Positions 1-13,909 of a DNA stretch of 64,000 nt are shown here, one piece after another. Position 1 is the first letter of the stretch. Every line of letters begins with the position of its first letter. A program made the position numbers and the translations under genes. This DNA comes from Hirudo medicinalis. Taxonomy: Eukaryota > Annelida > Clitellata > Hirudinida > Hirudinidae. The stretch is taken from contig MPNW01000439.1 of assembly GCA_011800805.1 (NCBI GenBank), positions 22,651 to 86,650 of the forward strand. The letters are read 5' to 3'. Under the pieces are notes generated by a model, which worked only from the letters and a program-made list of their open reading frames with translations, did not search any database and was not told the origin of the DNA.

Positions 1-15
1 GACCAATGAGATTCC

Positions 16-42
16 TCACGTGACAGATGCTTCGTCACGTGA
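16..42. promoter_or_regulatory. Paired TCACGTGA E-box sites
   Basis: Two perfect TCACGTGA palindromes lie at 16-23 and 35-42, starting 19 bp apart (about two helical turns). A third copy is at 616-623, inside the NET zinc-finger exon. TCACGTGA is the core of sites bound by bHLH-zip factors of the MiT/TFE and USF types. That they work as sites is inference. They lie 3' of the minus-strand NET gene, so the gene they would serve may be off the left edge. Confidence 0.35.
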
Positions 43-254
43 TCTCAAGTGGTATCGGTGATCTTTCGAGAAGGACTTGCAATTACTCATAAGACATGCT
101 TCGTACAAGAATCTCGAGGCTGAGCATTCTCAATGTCATCCGATTGTCATTGTTGACGTCGATGATTACGATGATGGTATTTATCGTGTGCATTGATTCA
201 TATGCTTATGAATTGCTTTAAAGAGATATAACAACGATTTCTATTGGCCAAATG

Positions 255-260
255 TTTATT
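255..260 (-). other. Candidate polyadenylation signal for the NET gene
   Basis: The plus strand reads TTTATT here, which is AATAAA on the minus strand, about 155 nt after the stop codon of the minus-strand NET gene. The spacing is reasonable for a 3' UTR. In AT-rich DNA this hexamer also arises by chance. Confidence 0.35.
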
Positions 261-412
261 TCGTAGTTGCAGTTGCTAACAAAGTGAGGAAGAGGAATCA
301 GAACTTTGTACAATCATTTCGAACGAAAGAACATCGTGACCAACAAGCCCCTTACTATGTGAAGAAGTGCTAACGACGAACTTGAGAATAAAATTGAGAA
401 GGTTCTGTTCGC

Positions 413-1783
413 TCAAGGCACGTGATTGGATAAAAATGGTTTGACGTAGGGGTGGAATCGACTGGATACGCCTGGAGAGAATTTACTGGCTTGCTGGTGA
501 GGATCGTCGAACGCCTTGAGAGACCAAGCGAATGGGTTGTAGGCGAACTGCGGGAAGACAGAAAACATCGATGTCTCGAGCGGATTCGAATCTTTGCCTT
601 CTGCCCAGTGGAGCCTCACGTGATCCATGACGTCATCGTAGCTACTGAATAACTTGGAGCAGGAGTCGCCAATCGGCTTGAAGGGAAAAGGACACGTCAG
701 AGGGGCGGACAAGAGCATCGGATTGTGTTGAGACAGAAAGTGCAAGTACGAGAGATTCTGAAGATCTTTCGACGACTGAAACATTGAACTCGTAAGCACC
801 GGCGGAGGCAAAAAATTGCTCGGAATATTCCTCTCCTGATTGCTGCTCTGTTTGCCCTGAGAAGGGGCGAACAAATCACCGCGGGATTTGAGACCCGGAG
901 CAGCGGATGGAGGGGAGTGCTGTGGGGGTTGGAGTTGGTTGTGATTGGGGCTAAAGGAGGAGTACAGGGAATGAGGAGAGGCTCTTAACTTGCCGAGCTG
1001 CTCAGAAAAGGTTGAGTAAGAGAAGTTAAGGAAAGGTGCCGATTGATGGGCGTTGACTTGCGACATGTAATAATTCTTGAGAAAGTTCGAGTAATCCGGT
1101 GGAAAAAAGTTGAAATAGCCGGGATAGATGCCGTCCACAGCTGGTGCGAAGACGTTTGGTTTGAAAGGCAGGTTTATTAGCCAGGAGTCTGACTTCTTGC
1201 CATGATCTGCTGCGCGATGATCTTTGGAATTTCGATTCTCGCTCTTCCTGGAAACGTTTTCATGCTTCCCTGTAGTGCTCCGTTTGTTCGAAGCCGAGGA
1301 TGCCGATGACGTCGATTTCATGGCTTGAGTGCCCCTCGCTTTAGGGGCGCAGGACCTGCTCTGGTGTTTAGATGTTAGTGGCAAAGGTTCAGAGTTTCTC
1401 TCGAGTGCTTCATCGTCCTGGTCATGATATTCTCGGTGTGTTGTCATCCCTACCACATCAAGTTGCTCGTCTTCGGCGCACGGATGTTCACTGGGAGTGG
1501 AGTTTTTCCTGGCGATGACGTCACCATTCTTCCTGAAAAATTCTCGACTTTTGTTGGACGTCATCATGGTCGACGTCACATCCTCTTCAGAGGAGCACCT
1601 CAGATGTTCTCTAGAATGATCGTCATTCTTGTGAGGGTCGTGACCTTTGCTCCCGTTGCATGAGAGGATGCTAAAGGTCGTTGTAGTTGATGTTGAGAGA
1701 GTTCTGTTGAAGGGAATCACGTCCTTGCCTATGCTGTTGCAGGTCTGAGCCAGGAGGGCCAGTGGGCTGTTCTTCACGTCAAA
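413..1783 (-). CDS. noc/ZNF503: NET-family zinc-finger protein (noc/elbow/ZNF503/ZNF703-like), last coding exon
   Basis: Nuclear transcriptional co-regulator of the nocA/elbow/tlp-1 (NET) family, known for patterning and cell-fate roles, usually as repressors working with Groucho-type partners. The exon encodes 456 residues. It opens with the family signature SPLALLAQTCNSIGKD (human SPLALLAQTCSQIGK), followed by a long Ser/Asn/basic low-complexity region. The single atypical zinc finger is near residues 375-395 (CPFPFKPIGDSC then KLFSSYDDVMDHVRLH), matching the family spacing of eight to ten residues between the cysteines. The C-terminus SSRFHPYVKP matches the family SSRYHPYSK. The minus strand reads TTTTTAG just before the exon (acceptor at 1784-1785), in phase 0, so an upstream exon must exist. 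NET proteins carry a PEYLQPL-type segment there, which I did not find. The cysteine-rich buttonhead box (CRDPYC-like) of fly and vertebrate members is not visible. Family assignment is firm, orthology within the family is not. Confidence 0.87.
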   Translation of the reverse strand, partial: FDVKNSPLALLAQTCNSIGKDVIPFNRTLSTSTTTTFSILSCNGSKGHDPHKNDDHSREHLRCSSEEDVTSTMMTSNKSREFFRKNGDVIARKNSTPSEHPCAEDEQLDVVGMTTHREYHDQDDEALERNSEPLPLTSKHQSRSCAPKARGTQAMKSTSSASSASNKRSTTGKHENVSRKSENRNSKDHRAADHGKKSDSWLINLPFKPNVFAPAVDGIYPGYFNFFPPDYSNFLKNYYMSQVNAHQSAPFLNFSYSTFSEQLGKLRASPHSLYSSFSPNHNQLQPPQHSPPSAAPGLKSRGDLFAPSQGKQSSNQERNIPSNFLPPPVLTSSMFQSSKDLQNLSYLHFLSQHNPMLLSAPLTCPFPFKPIGDSCSKLFSSYDDVMDHVRLHWAEGKDSNPLETSMFSVFPQFAYNPFAWSLKAFDDPHQQASKFSPGVSSRFHPYVKPFLSNHVP

Positions 1784-4700
1784 CTAAAAATTAGCATTAG
1801 ACTGATTTATGACAGCAATAGTTATAATAATGTTAGTGTTTCATCAGCAACACAATTGAAAGTGTTGTCCTAGATGATGATGGTGATGATGAGGACGACG
1901 ACGAATTTGATGATGATGATGACGGTGATGGACGTACGTTGCGTTAAGAGGATGATGTGACAGAAGCTAGGATGTGCAAAGATTTGTTTTCTAAGATTGT
2001 TCAACTCCACATCGGGTCACCACCCTGAAGTATTTCACGAGCTGTAAATAATTCATTTAAAAATAAAAAGGCCACCTTGCTTATGGAACGCAGGAAGGCT
2101 TCAATCGTAAAAGAGATTTTATAAGTCGACTGATGATGCTGGTGGAAAAGATGGAGGATTTATGAGCAGAAGTGCAGATAGCAGACATAAACAGACTTGA
2201 TTGTCCGCTCAAAATGAAGTGAACTACGAGAAGTGAGGTCGGTTCGAATAGGTGCTCTCAGAATCGAGTCACAAACATGTTTGACTCGGAGTGTTTCCGC
2301 ACTGCACCCCTCCTCAGCCTGCTCAATAAACACCCACTAGTCTTTCGTTTCGTCTAGCGATTAATCTTTCCCTCTCTTCGGCTCGCTGTAACTGTATTTT
2401 ATGGCCCATCGCGCGTTTTGTAAAACTGTTTACACCCGGCGGAAGACGTGAGCTCCTGTTTTGCATCTGTTTTCTTTTACTTTTTCTTTCTTCCATTCTC
2501 TTGGCACATTCATCTTTGGAAGGTATGAGCGAGTGCATGCACAAGAGCACCTAATGGCCTCCTCCTCCTGGAGTGGGTGGAAAAATCTTTCCTTTGTGCT
2601 CGTTTATGCACCATTGAGGAAAGAACTGTTGTTCGCTGGAAGGCTTCTTTGAAAATGCTTGGCGAGTCAATAACTTCTGCTACTGCTTTCCTAGGCAACT
2701 CGAAGAAGCGTTCGTGAGGATAAGCCATGGAAATACTTTTCGGTTCATATAAACATGATAAAACTTGTTTTATGGGCTGATGACTCGCTTGAAAGACGGT
2801 TCTAGTCACGCCCATCATTCGCTGAAAAGCTATTTACGACCTTGGCATTCGGTCTCTCTTCGTTTTATTTTTTGACCGCCGAAGGAAATTTTAACGAATT
2901 GACTTCCATGAACCACTGAAATTAGAAAAGAAATGAAAGCGTCTCCATTTTTTAAGTCGTGCGCCTAATATGGCAGGAATGAGCTGCTATACAAGAGAGG
3001 AAGGAGTATTACTTTGTGTGAAAGCGACGTTTATTGGCGTTTCACATTGATTTGTCGACTCGCGTTTATGGCTTCTTCTCTGGAAGGGTGACTGGTTATA
3101 AACTCCTTGGGAAGGAGAATAAAACACGGTCTCTTCACTCTGGGTGCCTTGTGATGTCTCCCGACATAACGCCGATACTAAAAACGAGCCGATGGATATG
3201 GTCGTCATGATTACAAAATGGCGCTTATGGTGAGGATGATGAATGGCTCTGGTTATACCGACAATAGTCTTGGTGGAAGTTGGCATCATTCGCCAGCCGA
3301 TAAAAGATCCGAAGTGGTTCAAAGGCGTTAAGAGGGACAAGAATGGCTCGCTGTAAATCATCGACAATGAGTCATTTGTCATCATCCGAGAGTGTTTGGA
3401 AGTCATAAAAACCGGCAAGTAACAAAAAGTGCCGCTGAGAGATTTCGATAAAAGGCAATAAATAAGGCTGGCCGACGAATCACATGAGAGCGACGACACT
3501 CAAAACGTTCTCACAAACGTCACATGCCGGGCCTCCCTTCTTATGCTACATTCGTCAGTCATTCTCATGATCACCGGGAATTAAAAATCTCAAGTTCTAA
3601 CCATCTCCACAACCAACCGACCTGATAATTAGTTAAATACAGGCGGATGAGTGCATGTTTTATTACTCAAACACTGATATCACTATCGCTGGCTACTTTG
3701 TTCAGATATCAAAGATGGATTGATGGATGCTTTACTTTTGAAGGCAACTGCTTTCTAAGAATAAAAAAATTAGACGAGAGAACATTTCTAATTGATTCAC
3801 TTCGTTTTGGAAAGAATGGAAATGAGTCGAGTGCAAAAATGTTGATTCTCCTTTGAAGCTAAGCTGTTCTGTCATAGCAGTTCAAACTCTTTTAGCATCC
3901 GGCTAATTTTCCCCGACATCGCCAAGGTCATCAAAGTGCTGACGATTTTGAAAAGCCAAGTCCAATTCATTAATCTCAATATTCGTTACTAGATGTGATA
4001 AGAATTAATGAATACTAAATTTATTCTTCTGAAATTTGGCAATCCATTAAAAATATTCTCAATCAATTTGACATTCGATTGTTTGGGACGTCAAAAAGTA
4101 CCGAAATAGAAATAGGAGCAGTTGTTGCATTAGAAAAGGTGATGATGATGCCGGAAGATTTAGTGATGTTGATGATAGTAATCATCATGATAAGATTTTA
4201 TGGAAATACCAATTGAGGTTACCTTTTATGGCCCTATATACATTCCATGGATTCTCAGAAAGAGACACCCAACATTGTTGGTTCAACCAAACCCTAGGAT
4301 CTCTTTACTTGTGGAAAATCACAAAAACCTAATAGTCGGGTTTCCTAAAGTTACAGTTACTCGAAGAATCTCCTAGATGATCAATGTGTTCTTCCCTTGA
4401 ATTATTTTTATTACTAATAACGCAGGACCTGGTTTGTAATGGACTCTGAAATATCTGGCACAAGCATGCATAAGTTAGCTGGAAATAGAAATCATATTAG
4501 CTGATGGATTTTGCACGTGTATGTGTCCAAATAGTTAAACCTTAACATCTTTCCTCTTTCAAAAAAACCTCGAATTTTAACTCTCTCGGTCTGGAATGAC
4601 ATAGACGCATTCAACCTTACATTGAAAGTTGTATGGAATTTAAATGTTGTTTTAGAAAAGTTTAAAAAAAATTCCAGTCAGCATTTATGAAAAAGGAATT

Positions 4701-7700
4701 TAGTAGAGTTTGAGTTCTAAATTGGAAGTAGAATTGTAAAATTAGGATGATGATAGTTCATTTGTTGGACCTTGTTCATACCTCGTGTCCGGAAAATGAA
4801 ACACGTTCTTCACCGTTCTATCGCTTCTAACGCACACCAATAACCATTTCGACAGAATTTAAATAAAAATAGTTTCATTAAAAAAGGATGATATTATAAG
4901 AACATGGAACATAGACATAGAAAACTATCAAAGATTGGAACAACTCACCATTGCGGATTGTTGAAGTTGATCTGGGGGATCGAGATATTGAGTGGTGAAC
5001 ATTTCGAGAAACTAACGCATCAAGAGATAAAAGCTAATATCAATTCTTAATGAAACAATTCTTTAAAAGAGCAAACAATTCATAAAGCGAACTCCTTTTA
5101 AAACTGGATTGAAAAGGTATTTCACTGCTAAACGCTCGTTGAGAAGTCTATCGGATGAGTGACAAACTGACTTAAGCGAAGATCTCCGATCGAATGTACC
5201 AACTCTCAGCACCACAATCTCCGATATCTTCCATGAAGAAGCGTCGATAACTTGTTACGATACTCTCCTTTCTACGCACTATCTCTCCCTCTATTCATTC
5301 CTATCTTTCTAACAAACCCGACGTTCGTAGCATGGGTCTCAATTGCGCTGTGGATGCTCCAATGTAGAGTGCCAAAGTGCTTATATGCGGGTGTGAACAG
5401 TTTTAACTTGCCCTTATATCGTCCGCTTGTATGCTGTTTGTCATCATAGTTATGAAAGATTACTAACAGGTCTAATGACGACATTCATTTGTGTATCATT
5501 CTGCCGCCTTGGTATTATTGCACTACCGTCGAGGTATCATTTTTTGCGACGATGACTACGATCGTGGAAATGTGATATTGTTATTTACATTACAATGATG
5601 ATTAAAATGGTATCATCTGTCAACACTGGCAAGCCATTTTTTTTTCAACTCCTATTTCAAAGGTTCGCATTGCAGTTGGAGGGAGTCCGTGGCAAGCCAT
5701 TGTTGGTGGAAGAAGGTTCGAAAGCTCAGACGGGGTTAGGAAGAGTGAGGAGTGAAATTGAAACCCGAAAACACAAAGGTTCTCGTTAACAGCTCTTCCG
5801 TAGAACGAGCTTAAGTATCGGTTTCACGAGTTGAAAGGTCAACTGATTGAAAGATGAATTACAAACAAATGAAAGAAGAAGGTGGAGAACTTAGGGAACG
5901 TTTTTTTAAGTTTTTCACTATTTCTCGTCTGCGCGTGTGCGTGCGTGTGTGCGTTAATTGGCTCAGTCGTGAGAGGTCAATAGGATATGGATCTTTCGTC
6001 ACAGATTCGCACATCATGCCGTTTTATATGACGATATTTTGGTGCTGAGAAACGTCGAGTCTCGTCAAGTGCCACCTGACTGCTGTCAACATCAAGGACG
6101 TCATCGCAGAAAGTCAGAAAGGCCAATGAAACGTCAATTAACTGGAGGGCCGATAAAACCTTGTTTATTTCTCACGGGAGTCTACGAGATGGGTCGGTCG
6201 TAATTCACTCCACGGCGTCTTTCTCTACGCCCGGCATGTTTACGCCAGGGTCAGCGACGATGTGAACACGAACTAAGGCTTGTAAACAGCAGTTATTTAT
6301 AGCCAGCTAACAACCACCGGTCTGTTTTCTGACAACTCGTGGTGATCGATGTCTCCACGTGATAGGAGGATGAAAGTTCGCAATCGAAGTCTAAACGTTC
6401 AGTGTTATGAATGAATGAATTATCTCTGAAAGATTGTTAGGTTAGAGATGAATCTTTGGAATCCAAATGTTAATTAGTTTGTGCACAAGAGTTGTCTTCT
6501 CCTTGCAATCTTGGAAAAGAACCAACCAGGTCTCCAATCGCGACGGTGGAAAATATATTACCACTCCAGGTCCTAGAGGCACTTAAAATCTCCTTTTTTA
6601 AGGCTTTCCTTTAAGTAAGATTTGTGCCTGTCTCGGCTCTGACAACACGGCAATAAAGTCTGCAACATTCCCGCGCCTTTTTTTCTATTCATCTCGTGGT
6701 CGAGCTTCATAAATTTGTCTTCGGTCGTTCTGGCGTAAACTATTTGAGGTCATAAATTGCAGGAGAGGCCAGGCTATTTGTCAGTCGTGATAAGTCCAAA
6801 AGCCGACAAAGATTGATGGGGAAGCGTCGCCCTCCGCCGGCGATATTTTGACCCCCGAACATGAACCTGAGCATGTTGATTATCAAGTGAAATTTTATTA
6901 AAGCATTCATTAATTTCTCCATGGAAATAATACTATCCATTAATCCAGTAGAAGATGCATACAATGGAGGCATCAATTCATCGGCAAACATTCGAACAAT
7001 TCACTGCTGATGCATTCAGGCAGAAGACCGATTACTAAATGCATCGATTCATCATTGCATGTTTTACATTTGCATTCAGAGTCTAACACAGAGTAATTCA
7101 TTGATTCATTGAATTCTTACACATCATAGTCATAAACTGGTCTTAACTTTGCAAATTGTTACACAATTGCTCCCCTTATGAAATTCTTCACAACGGAAAG
7201 GAAAGATGGAGGAGTGGAAAGAACGGAGAGTAGGAAATAATTCATGGACCGAATTTTGTGACTGGCCGGGCACGCTTTATTTGCACGAATCCGTGGAAAA
7301 GTCTCGGTTTTAACGTTCCAGGTGATGGATGGGAGTTGTGTTGAAAGATTATGACAAAGTGTCGAGAGATGCGAAACATCAATCACACGGGACGTGATTT
7401 CACGAGTGCAGACCGCATCTTCCCTCATCGGAGTATGGAAAGTGAAGCGAAAATCTTGGGCTTTGATGTGATCGGTCCGTCAAAATACGCCGTGGAACAT
7501 CTCAAAACAAGTGTTTTGATTTGAAATGCTGGGAATTGTTGGGTAGCAATTTTTTTTCTCTCGGTTAATTAACTTTTCTTCGGGCTGGAAAGCTTGGCAG
7601 GCGAATAAAGTGTTGTATCTGGAAAGGGTTGGAATGCATTGTGAAGTTTTCCAGGTATCATCTCGCACTTCAGCAACACTTCATCTTAGCAGGCAGAATT

Positions 7701-10700
7701 TCCATCTATAAATTATTAATTTCTATGCATTTTAAACTGTGCATAGAATGTACTGGTTACGTGTTTAACTTAAATTGGTGTTTTCGCTGATTCGTTTAAG
7801 AAAAATGTGCAAAGATGAAATTAAATTCTCGCAAGTCTGTGCGAATAAGTTCTTCACAAGTGAGACTGGCGAATATTTTCTAAAAAGAATAATAAAGAAA
7901 ACCCGTCACCGTGTCAACATTGAAAAACAAAATTCTAATTCTTTTGTTGAGATTTGTCCAAAATCAAAAATAGCGAAAAAAGTTAATATCGGGTCAGATT
8001 TATTATGACTGTTTGTTGTCGTCACAGTCAGGAAAATGTCATAACAATAGTAAAACAAAAGAACTATCCGAGGAACAAACCAGTTTCTTAAGTCTAGGAA
8101 ACAAACTGAAATGTTTAATTGAGCAGAAAACAAAATCGATGATTAATATTGTTAACTACAATCGATTGCAAAACATGCTCTACGTCGACATGCATTGTAA
8201 GGCATAAAATCAATTTAATTAATAAATGAAAAAGTCCCAAGCAACAAAGCCTCATCGATTAGAAACTTCGACGGATCAACAACGAAAAGAAAATTTGATA
8301 TTTTTTTGTCAGTTACTAATTTTAAATAATATCTCCTAAATTTGCATTTAATTTCATTCATTTATCGAAATCCAATAAATAAAAATGACAAAAATAATGC
8401 CGAAAGTGTTGAATAATTTAATAATAAGTTGAATAATTCAGGAAATAAGCAAGTTTCGAATTAAGCAATGGCGTTCAAATTAATAATATTATGATAACTA
8501 CGCATGGTTCTAGCAACCAATCCCTGAAGTAGTATTCGAAATACCAGTAGGACAGGATTACACAATTAATTGGAACCGAATAACAAAGCAGTATTTTTTC
8601 TCTTACACGTCTTCATGGAATAACTCTTTTTTAAAAGATATTTCTACGTTTATAAATTCTTCGAACTTGGGGTTTCCACGGTACTAGCTTCAAAATAACT
8701 GGGGAATTTCTTACCTCAAATCGTAATAAATTCTAAGCGAACACATTGAGGCCTTTTTTTTAAACATTTACTGGAAGGTTTTGCAACGCTAATATAAATT
8801 GACGGTTTGAGGGAAAAGAATAGCAAGAGAAAGTTCTAAAATAAATAATAAATAAATACATTTCTCCGGAAACTTGGTTGCATTTGAGCAACAATAACAT
8901 GCTCCAATGTTTTGCAAATTAGGCTTGAAATTATTTTCAAAAAATTGTCAGAAAAGTAAGTTAAGACAATTTTCTTATTAAGAAACAGCTATACTATATA
9001 TATGAAAGAAATAAGTCAAGAGTCCATTAAAATAATTTGTTTAATATTAATATTTATCTACTCAAGACTGAATAAGTTACAATCTTTTAACGAACTCTTT
9101 CTTTAATTTTCCTAATTTTCATTCGAAAGCAAAACACAAAACACTGCTTTTAAAAGACAAGCGCCATTCCCAACGTTCTCTAACAGGAAAAGCCAGGTCA
9201 TTACATTTTAACAAGGACACCTCCCAACAAATATTCTTGTCACACGGGACAATTACTTTGGAAATGGTCATTTGTTTTGTATGCTCTGAAAGTCAATCAA
9301 GGAATACTCTTGCATTGCCACAACGGAAATAGCTAAGTTTGGCAACCGAAGAAGTATCAGCAATATGGAATATTAATTATTATTAAATTGATGTCAATTT
9401 ACAGGTCGTTTAACAATTTGTAACGAGTAAATTAGTATAAATTCAGTTTACTGAAACTTTTAATAAATTTTTTCTTCAAAGCTATTTAATAGCAAATTGC
9501 CCCCGTTCAAGAACAGCCTTCCAGTGACCTGATTCCATTTGGGCACAAAAAGGTCATTTATGAGCAGGTGGGTTCACGTCTGAAGTCCTTAAGAACAGAC
9601 ACGTACGTCTTGAACTTTGAACTTTGAACTAACCTGTCTCCCAGTCAAAGATATTGAGAGATTTACTAGGATATTACTGGTGAACTTCAATAAAAAATCT
9701 TTTTGATTTTTTTTATTGCTGAGTCGAGACGATTTTGGACGAATTTGAATTGATTGATTGATGGATAAATGAGTAGATGGATGGATGAATGAATAGCTGA
9801 GTGGATGGATTGATGGATGAATAAATGAGTGGATGGATTGATGGATGGATGGATGACTTTTGTTCAAGAATCCGTTTGTTTGAGGTGAAATAAAGGTGAG
9901 TGAGCAAAATTTGAGTAAAATTCTTGCGCTCCAGCACAGGATATGACGTCATGCAATCCACATGAGCAGATTAAAATTTTTTAATTTTACCGGATAAATC
10001 TTAAGATGAGAAAATTTCGAGGAGTCCAAAGAATTTAAAAAAGAAAAATTTAAGTTTGGATATGCTAGATAAAAGTCATAAATAAGGATTCATATGTCTG
10101 ATTTGCTGTAAAATGATAATAATATTATTTTATATTTATATTTATTTATTTATAAATCTAAATTTATTAAAAATATAACTTCACTCGTGCTGGTGATTAT
10201 TTAATAAATAGATAAAAATAATAATAATAACCACTTTATTTATTAAAGTTACTGCTCATTTCAGTGAATTATCGTTAAAAGTGATGATCCCATAAAAGCA
10301 TTTACATATTAATAGTTTTAAGCGGCTTTTCCATTGCTTTTTAGCGCTCCGTAGCGCATTCTTTCGACTTTACAGGCGACACACGCAGGCGTGCATAGAT
10401 ATTGCATTTGTTAGCGCCCATCTAATTTGCATGGAGTCGACGAAAATTAAAAGCTGGTCCCGCTGAGATTCCACCCTTCAAACGGAAACTTTTCGAGCTC
10501 CACCACAGGGCGACCACTGTTGACTGGGAACAGGAATTTCTTTCCAGTCGGTTGTCTCATGATTTCCATTGCCCGAAAGCGTCATCGAGTATTTTTTAGC
10601 CTCCGTCCAGGAGCAGACTGTTAAATTAACCCAGAGCAGCACCTCGCTCGTTTTATAACATGAACTTTGGCTGATCGAGTAAAGCTGTGATTTCCAATGG

Positions 10701-10774
10701 AGAGGAGCCATTTTTCCAGTTTGAAGCTTTTCAATTTTGGGGATGGAAGGAGACATCCAGGTGGAGCAGCCGTG
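1784..10774. other. 9-kb stretch without a recognisable gene
   Basis: Short open frames occur on both strands but none has a family signature, a credible exon pair or codon bias. GC-richer patches lie around 2280-3560, 5950-6420 and 7150-7470, with AT-rich DNA at 3950-5100 and 7700-10300. The missing 5' exon of the minus-strand NET gene is expected somewhere to the right of 1784, so at least part of this may be its intron or upstream control region. Simple repeats are at 1871-1930 (GAT/GAC) and 9749-9857 (GATT/GGAT). Confidence 0.6.
9749..9857. repeat. Degenerate GATG/GATT tetranucleotide repeat
   Basis: About 109 bp of interrupted GATT, GGAT and GAAT units. Translation of the other strand gives a meaningless Ser/His/Pro/Ile-rich frame. 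Confidence 0.9.
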
Positions 10775-11335
10775 ATGTCCGTGAGTGGTCAAATGATCGC
10801 CATTGCTTCCATCTACCTGTTGTTCCTGTGGCCGGTGCCGATTTTATCCGGTAAATGTAATTTTTATTTCGCTTGATTTTCTGAATAAGTGAGCCTGTTG
10901 GTTAATGTTAGTTTTAAAAGTCGTTGGATCAGGAAGAAGATGAAGAAGCGTATTGTTGATATTTCGTCTTTTCAACTCAACAAACTGGTTTAAATAACAT
11001 TTATGACTGTATCCATCGTTATTAACAGATCTATTTGTCTATTAAGCTTTAAAATACTGACAATTAAACTGTAATTAAGCTTTAAAATACTGACAATTAA
11101 ACTGTAATTGCTAAAGAAATAAGCGATGAAAAATGTCGTCTTCAGTTTTGTCAAAAGAGTCGTGGTTGTGATTCCTTTTCGTCTTCTGCCAGGTGATTCT
11201 TCATGTGGATTTCATTTTATAGAATATTTTTCAAGAAATTCATTCCAAGACCTTTTAAATGATTTAATTATTTAGTAATAATTACTTTCATAATTAATGG
11301 CTTCATTATTATCATCATCACAAATATTTATTGCC

Positions 11336-11432
<97 letters not shown>

Positions 11433-11450
11433 TATTATTTATTATTATTA

Positions 11451-11503
<53 letters not shown>

Positions 11504-13452
11504 AACTTATTGGTCCACTACTAGTTGTGATGATGAAATTATTGGAGTATTTTGTACAGGTTGAACAAAAAATACTTGTTGAGATAATGTTCAAGTTGTC
11601 GAAAATCATTATAAATTTAATTTATTTAATTTTTAATTGCAGTGCTTTATTATTAATATGAAATTACAAGGAATTAAGTACAAGGTTATTGTGGAATTAA
11701 AATTAAAAACAACATTAAATAATCACTTAAAATTGCCATTTAAACTCCGGAAATCGGTATAAATATATTTCAATTTGAAAATCATGATTTTGATCAATTG
11801 AGTGAGTGAGTGAGTGAGTGGGTGGGTGGATGAATGAATGAGTGCACGGAATTTTATATCCAATCTTTCAACAACATTCAAACATGCATATCAATAACTC
11901 AACATGCGAATATGTGACAAATGCGTGTGTTCTACACCAACATGTGCACAGTGGGTTCTAACGTGCTCTGAAGGAGAAAAGAGCGTGTATAACATATGAT
12001 AATATATGCAGAGCTGGATTCTCTTTCAATTTAATCTTACGGGAAGCCTGGCAATTGGAAATGGCATGGGGGCGATAATGCACAACAAAGAACTGAAATT
12101 CGAATCTCATTCGCTATTCATCAATCCAGGCATTTTCTTCGGCATCGCCGGAGTAAGGCAGACGATCACTCTGTTGCAACTTCCTGTTGCTCCCTGGAAA
12201 ACCGTGACTTTCCATCCTTGGATGCTGGAGAGGTAGTTCGGATGAATGAGATTCAACCTGTCTGGTGGAATGATGATTCAATCACTTTGAGGAACAGAAC
12301 AAAGAGATTGGTTTCAAAGGTTCGAGCTAAAAAACGTGCACCCCACTGCACGCCCTATCACACTCCTAATTTCATCCACACAAGCCATAACAGTCACCCT
12401 GTTGTACCCTCTGGCGAGTTTGGATCGAATTAATGAGGGACCCTGAAGAACTCAGAAGCAGTGAACGATCAAATAAAGGCAGCTCCTCGACGGATTCAAA
12501 TCTCTTCCTATCGTCTGCTTCGTTTGGCGCTCTTTTGTTTTATGTCCTCTCATCTTGATAACCGGAGTGGTCACTCAATTTGAGGCCGTGGAGAGATGAT
12601 GATGATGATGATGATGATGAAGATGATGATGCTGCTGCTGCTGATGATGATGATGGTGGTGGTGACAATGACGAGCAGTGGTAGTTGTCATGGCAACGCT
12701 GACGAGGGGCTGGATTCAGAGTAGGAGGTAATGCTGATCCTAGCATAAATGCACCGGTCACTGTGTTGTTGATGATGAGGATGATGGCGAAGGCGATGAT
12801 TATGATAATGGTGATAATGATGCTGATGATGATGACTGAGGTCATTTTAGTAAATCGAGTGGTTCGAAACGATGACTTCTGATTAAACTGAAACCTGAAG
12901 TCATCCGTTTCACCTCCGGGGGGGCAAATTTTTCTCCAAACTTTTGGAGCACTTGATGGGCTGACGGCACTCCCCACCTGGATTGATGTTCACTCGTCAG
13001 TGTGCGTGGAGGCCTGCAGAGGAGTGCGATGGTTTTCTTGATGGGTCTCAGAGAGAAGTGATGGCGACGCTTTTCCACTTTTGTGGCATCAATAAAACAA
13101 CACTGGAGAGGGTTTGTAGGCGTGGAGTGAATTCATTAAAAGAGGGCTGAGGAGATTGCTTCTTAAAACAAACGTCACGGGAGTGGGGTGTTGTGAGCCC
13201 AGCCTCAGCAGGTTTCCTGGTCACTTTTGGAGCTTCTACTTATTTTCTTGTTTTTTTTTGAGTTATTTTTAATTTAATTCATCTAAAATCTCCTGTTTCT
13301 TAGCAGAAATTCTGTTGATTTCGCTTTATTTGCATCCAAGTAGTTCGTCAATCAGGTCACATTTTCGAGATCCACGAGGAGTTTGTGCTGATGAATTCGA
13401 TGTTGTCGACGTTGATGACGATGACGATGATGACGACGACGACGACGACGAC

Positions 13453-13487
<35 letters not shown>

Positions 13488-13846
13488 CTCAGGCGATAAT
13501 AAGCACATTCGAAGCCGAACCTAATCTCGGCAAACAAAGAATGCATAAAATCCTCCGCGAAAATTTTAAATTAATAAAAGAGGCCGGTGTTACGTCAACC
13601 CGATGTTTACGGGGCACTTAAACCCGTCCACCCCTGTGTATCTCTTCATTTCTCCGCGGTTCCAGATTTCCCAAACGGATGCGATGGCTTCTTTCCATTA
13701 CCGAACAAACTGTGAATATTTGCCTGAAATCCTGAATGAACGTTCAGCCACAAGGCGAGTTTTGCCGTTGACGATGAAGTCAACAAACATGTCGACGAAA
13801 AGTTCAGAACAATTTGAAGGAGTAAAACGTTTCTGTAGCAGTAGCC

Positions 13847-13909
<63 letters not shown>

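Noticed and set aside
9589..9961. Ser/His/Ile/Pro-rich minus-strand frames
   Set aside because: Translation of the GATG/GATT repeat.
11297..11564. Poly-Tyr and poly-Ile open frames
   Set aside because: Pure translation of the ATT microsatellite. No flanking coding sequence or splice signals.
13315..13621. Asp-, Ser-, His- and Met-rich frames
   Set aside because: GAC/GAT repeat read in different frames.
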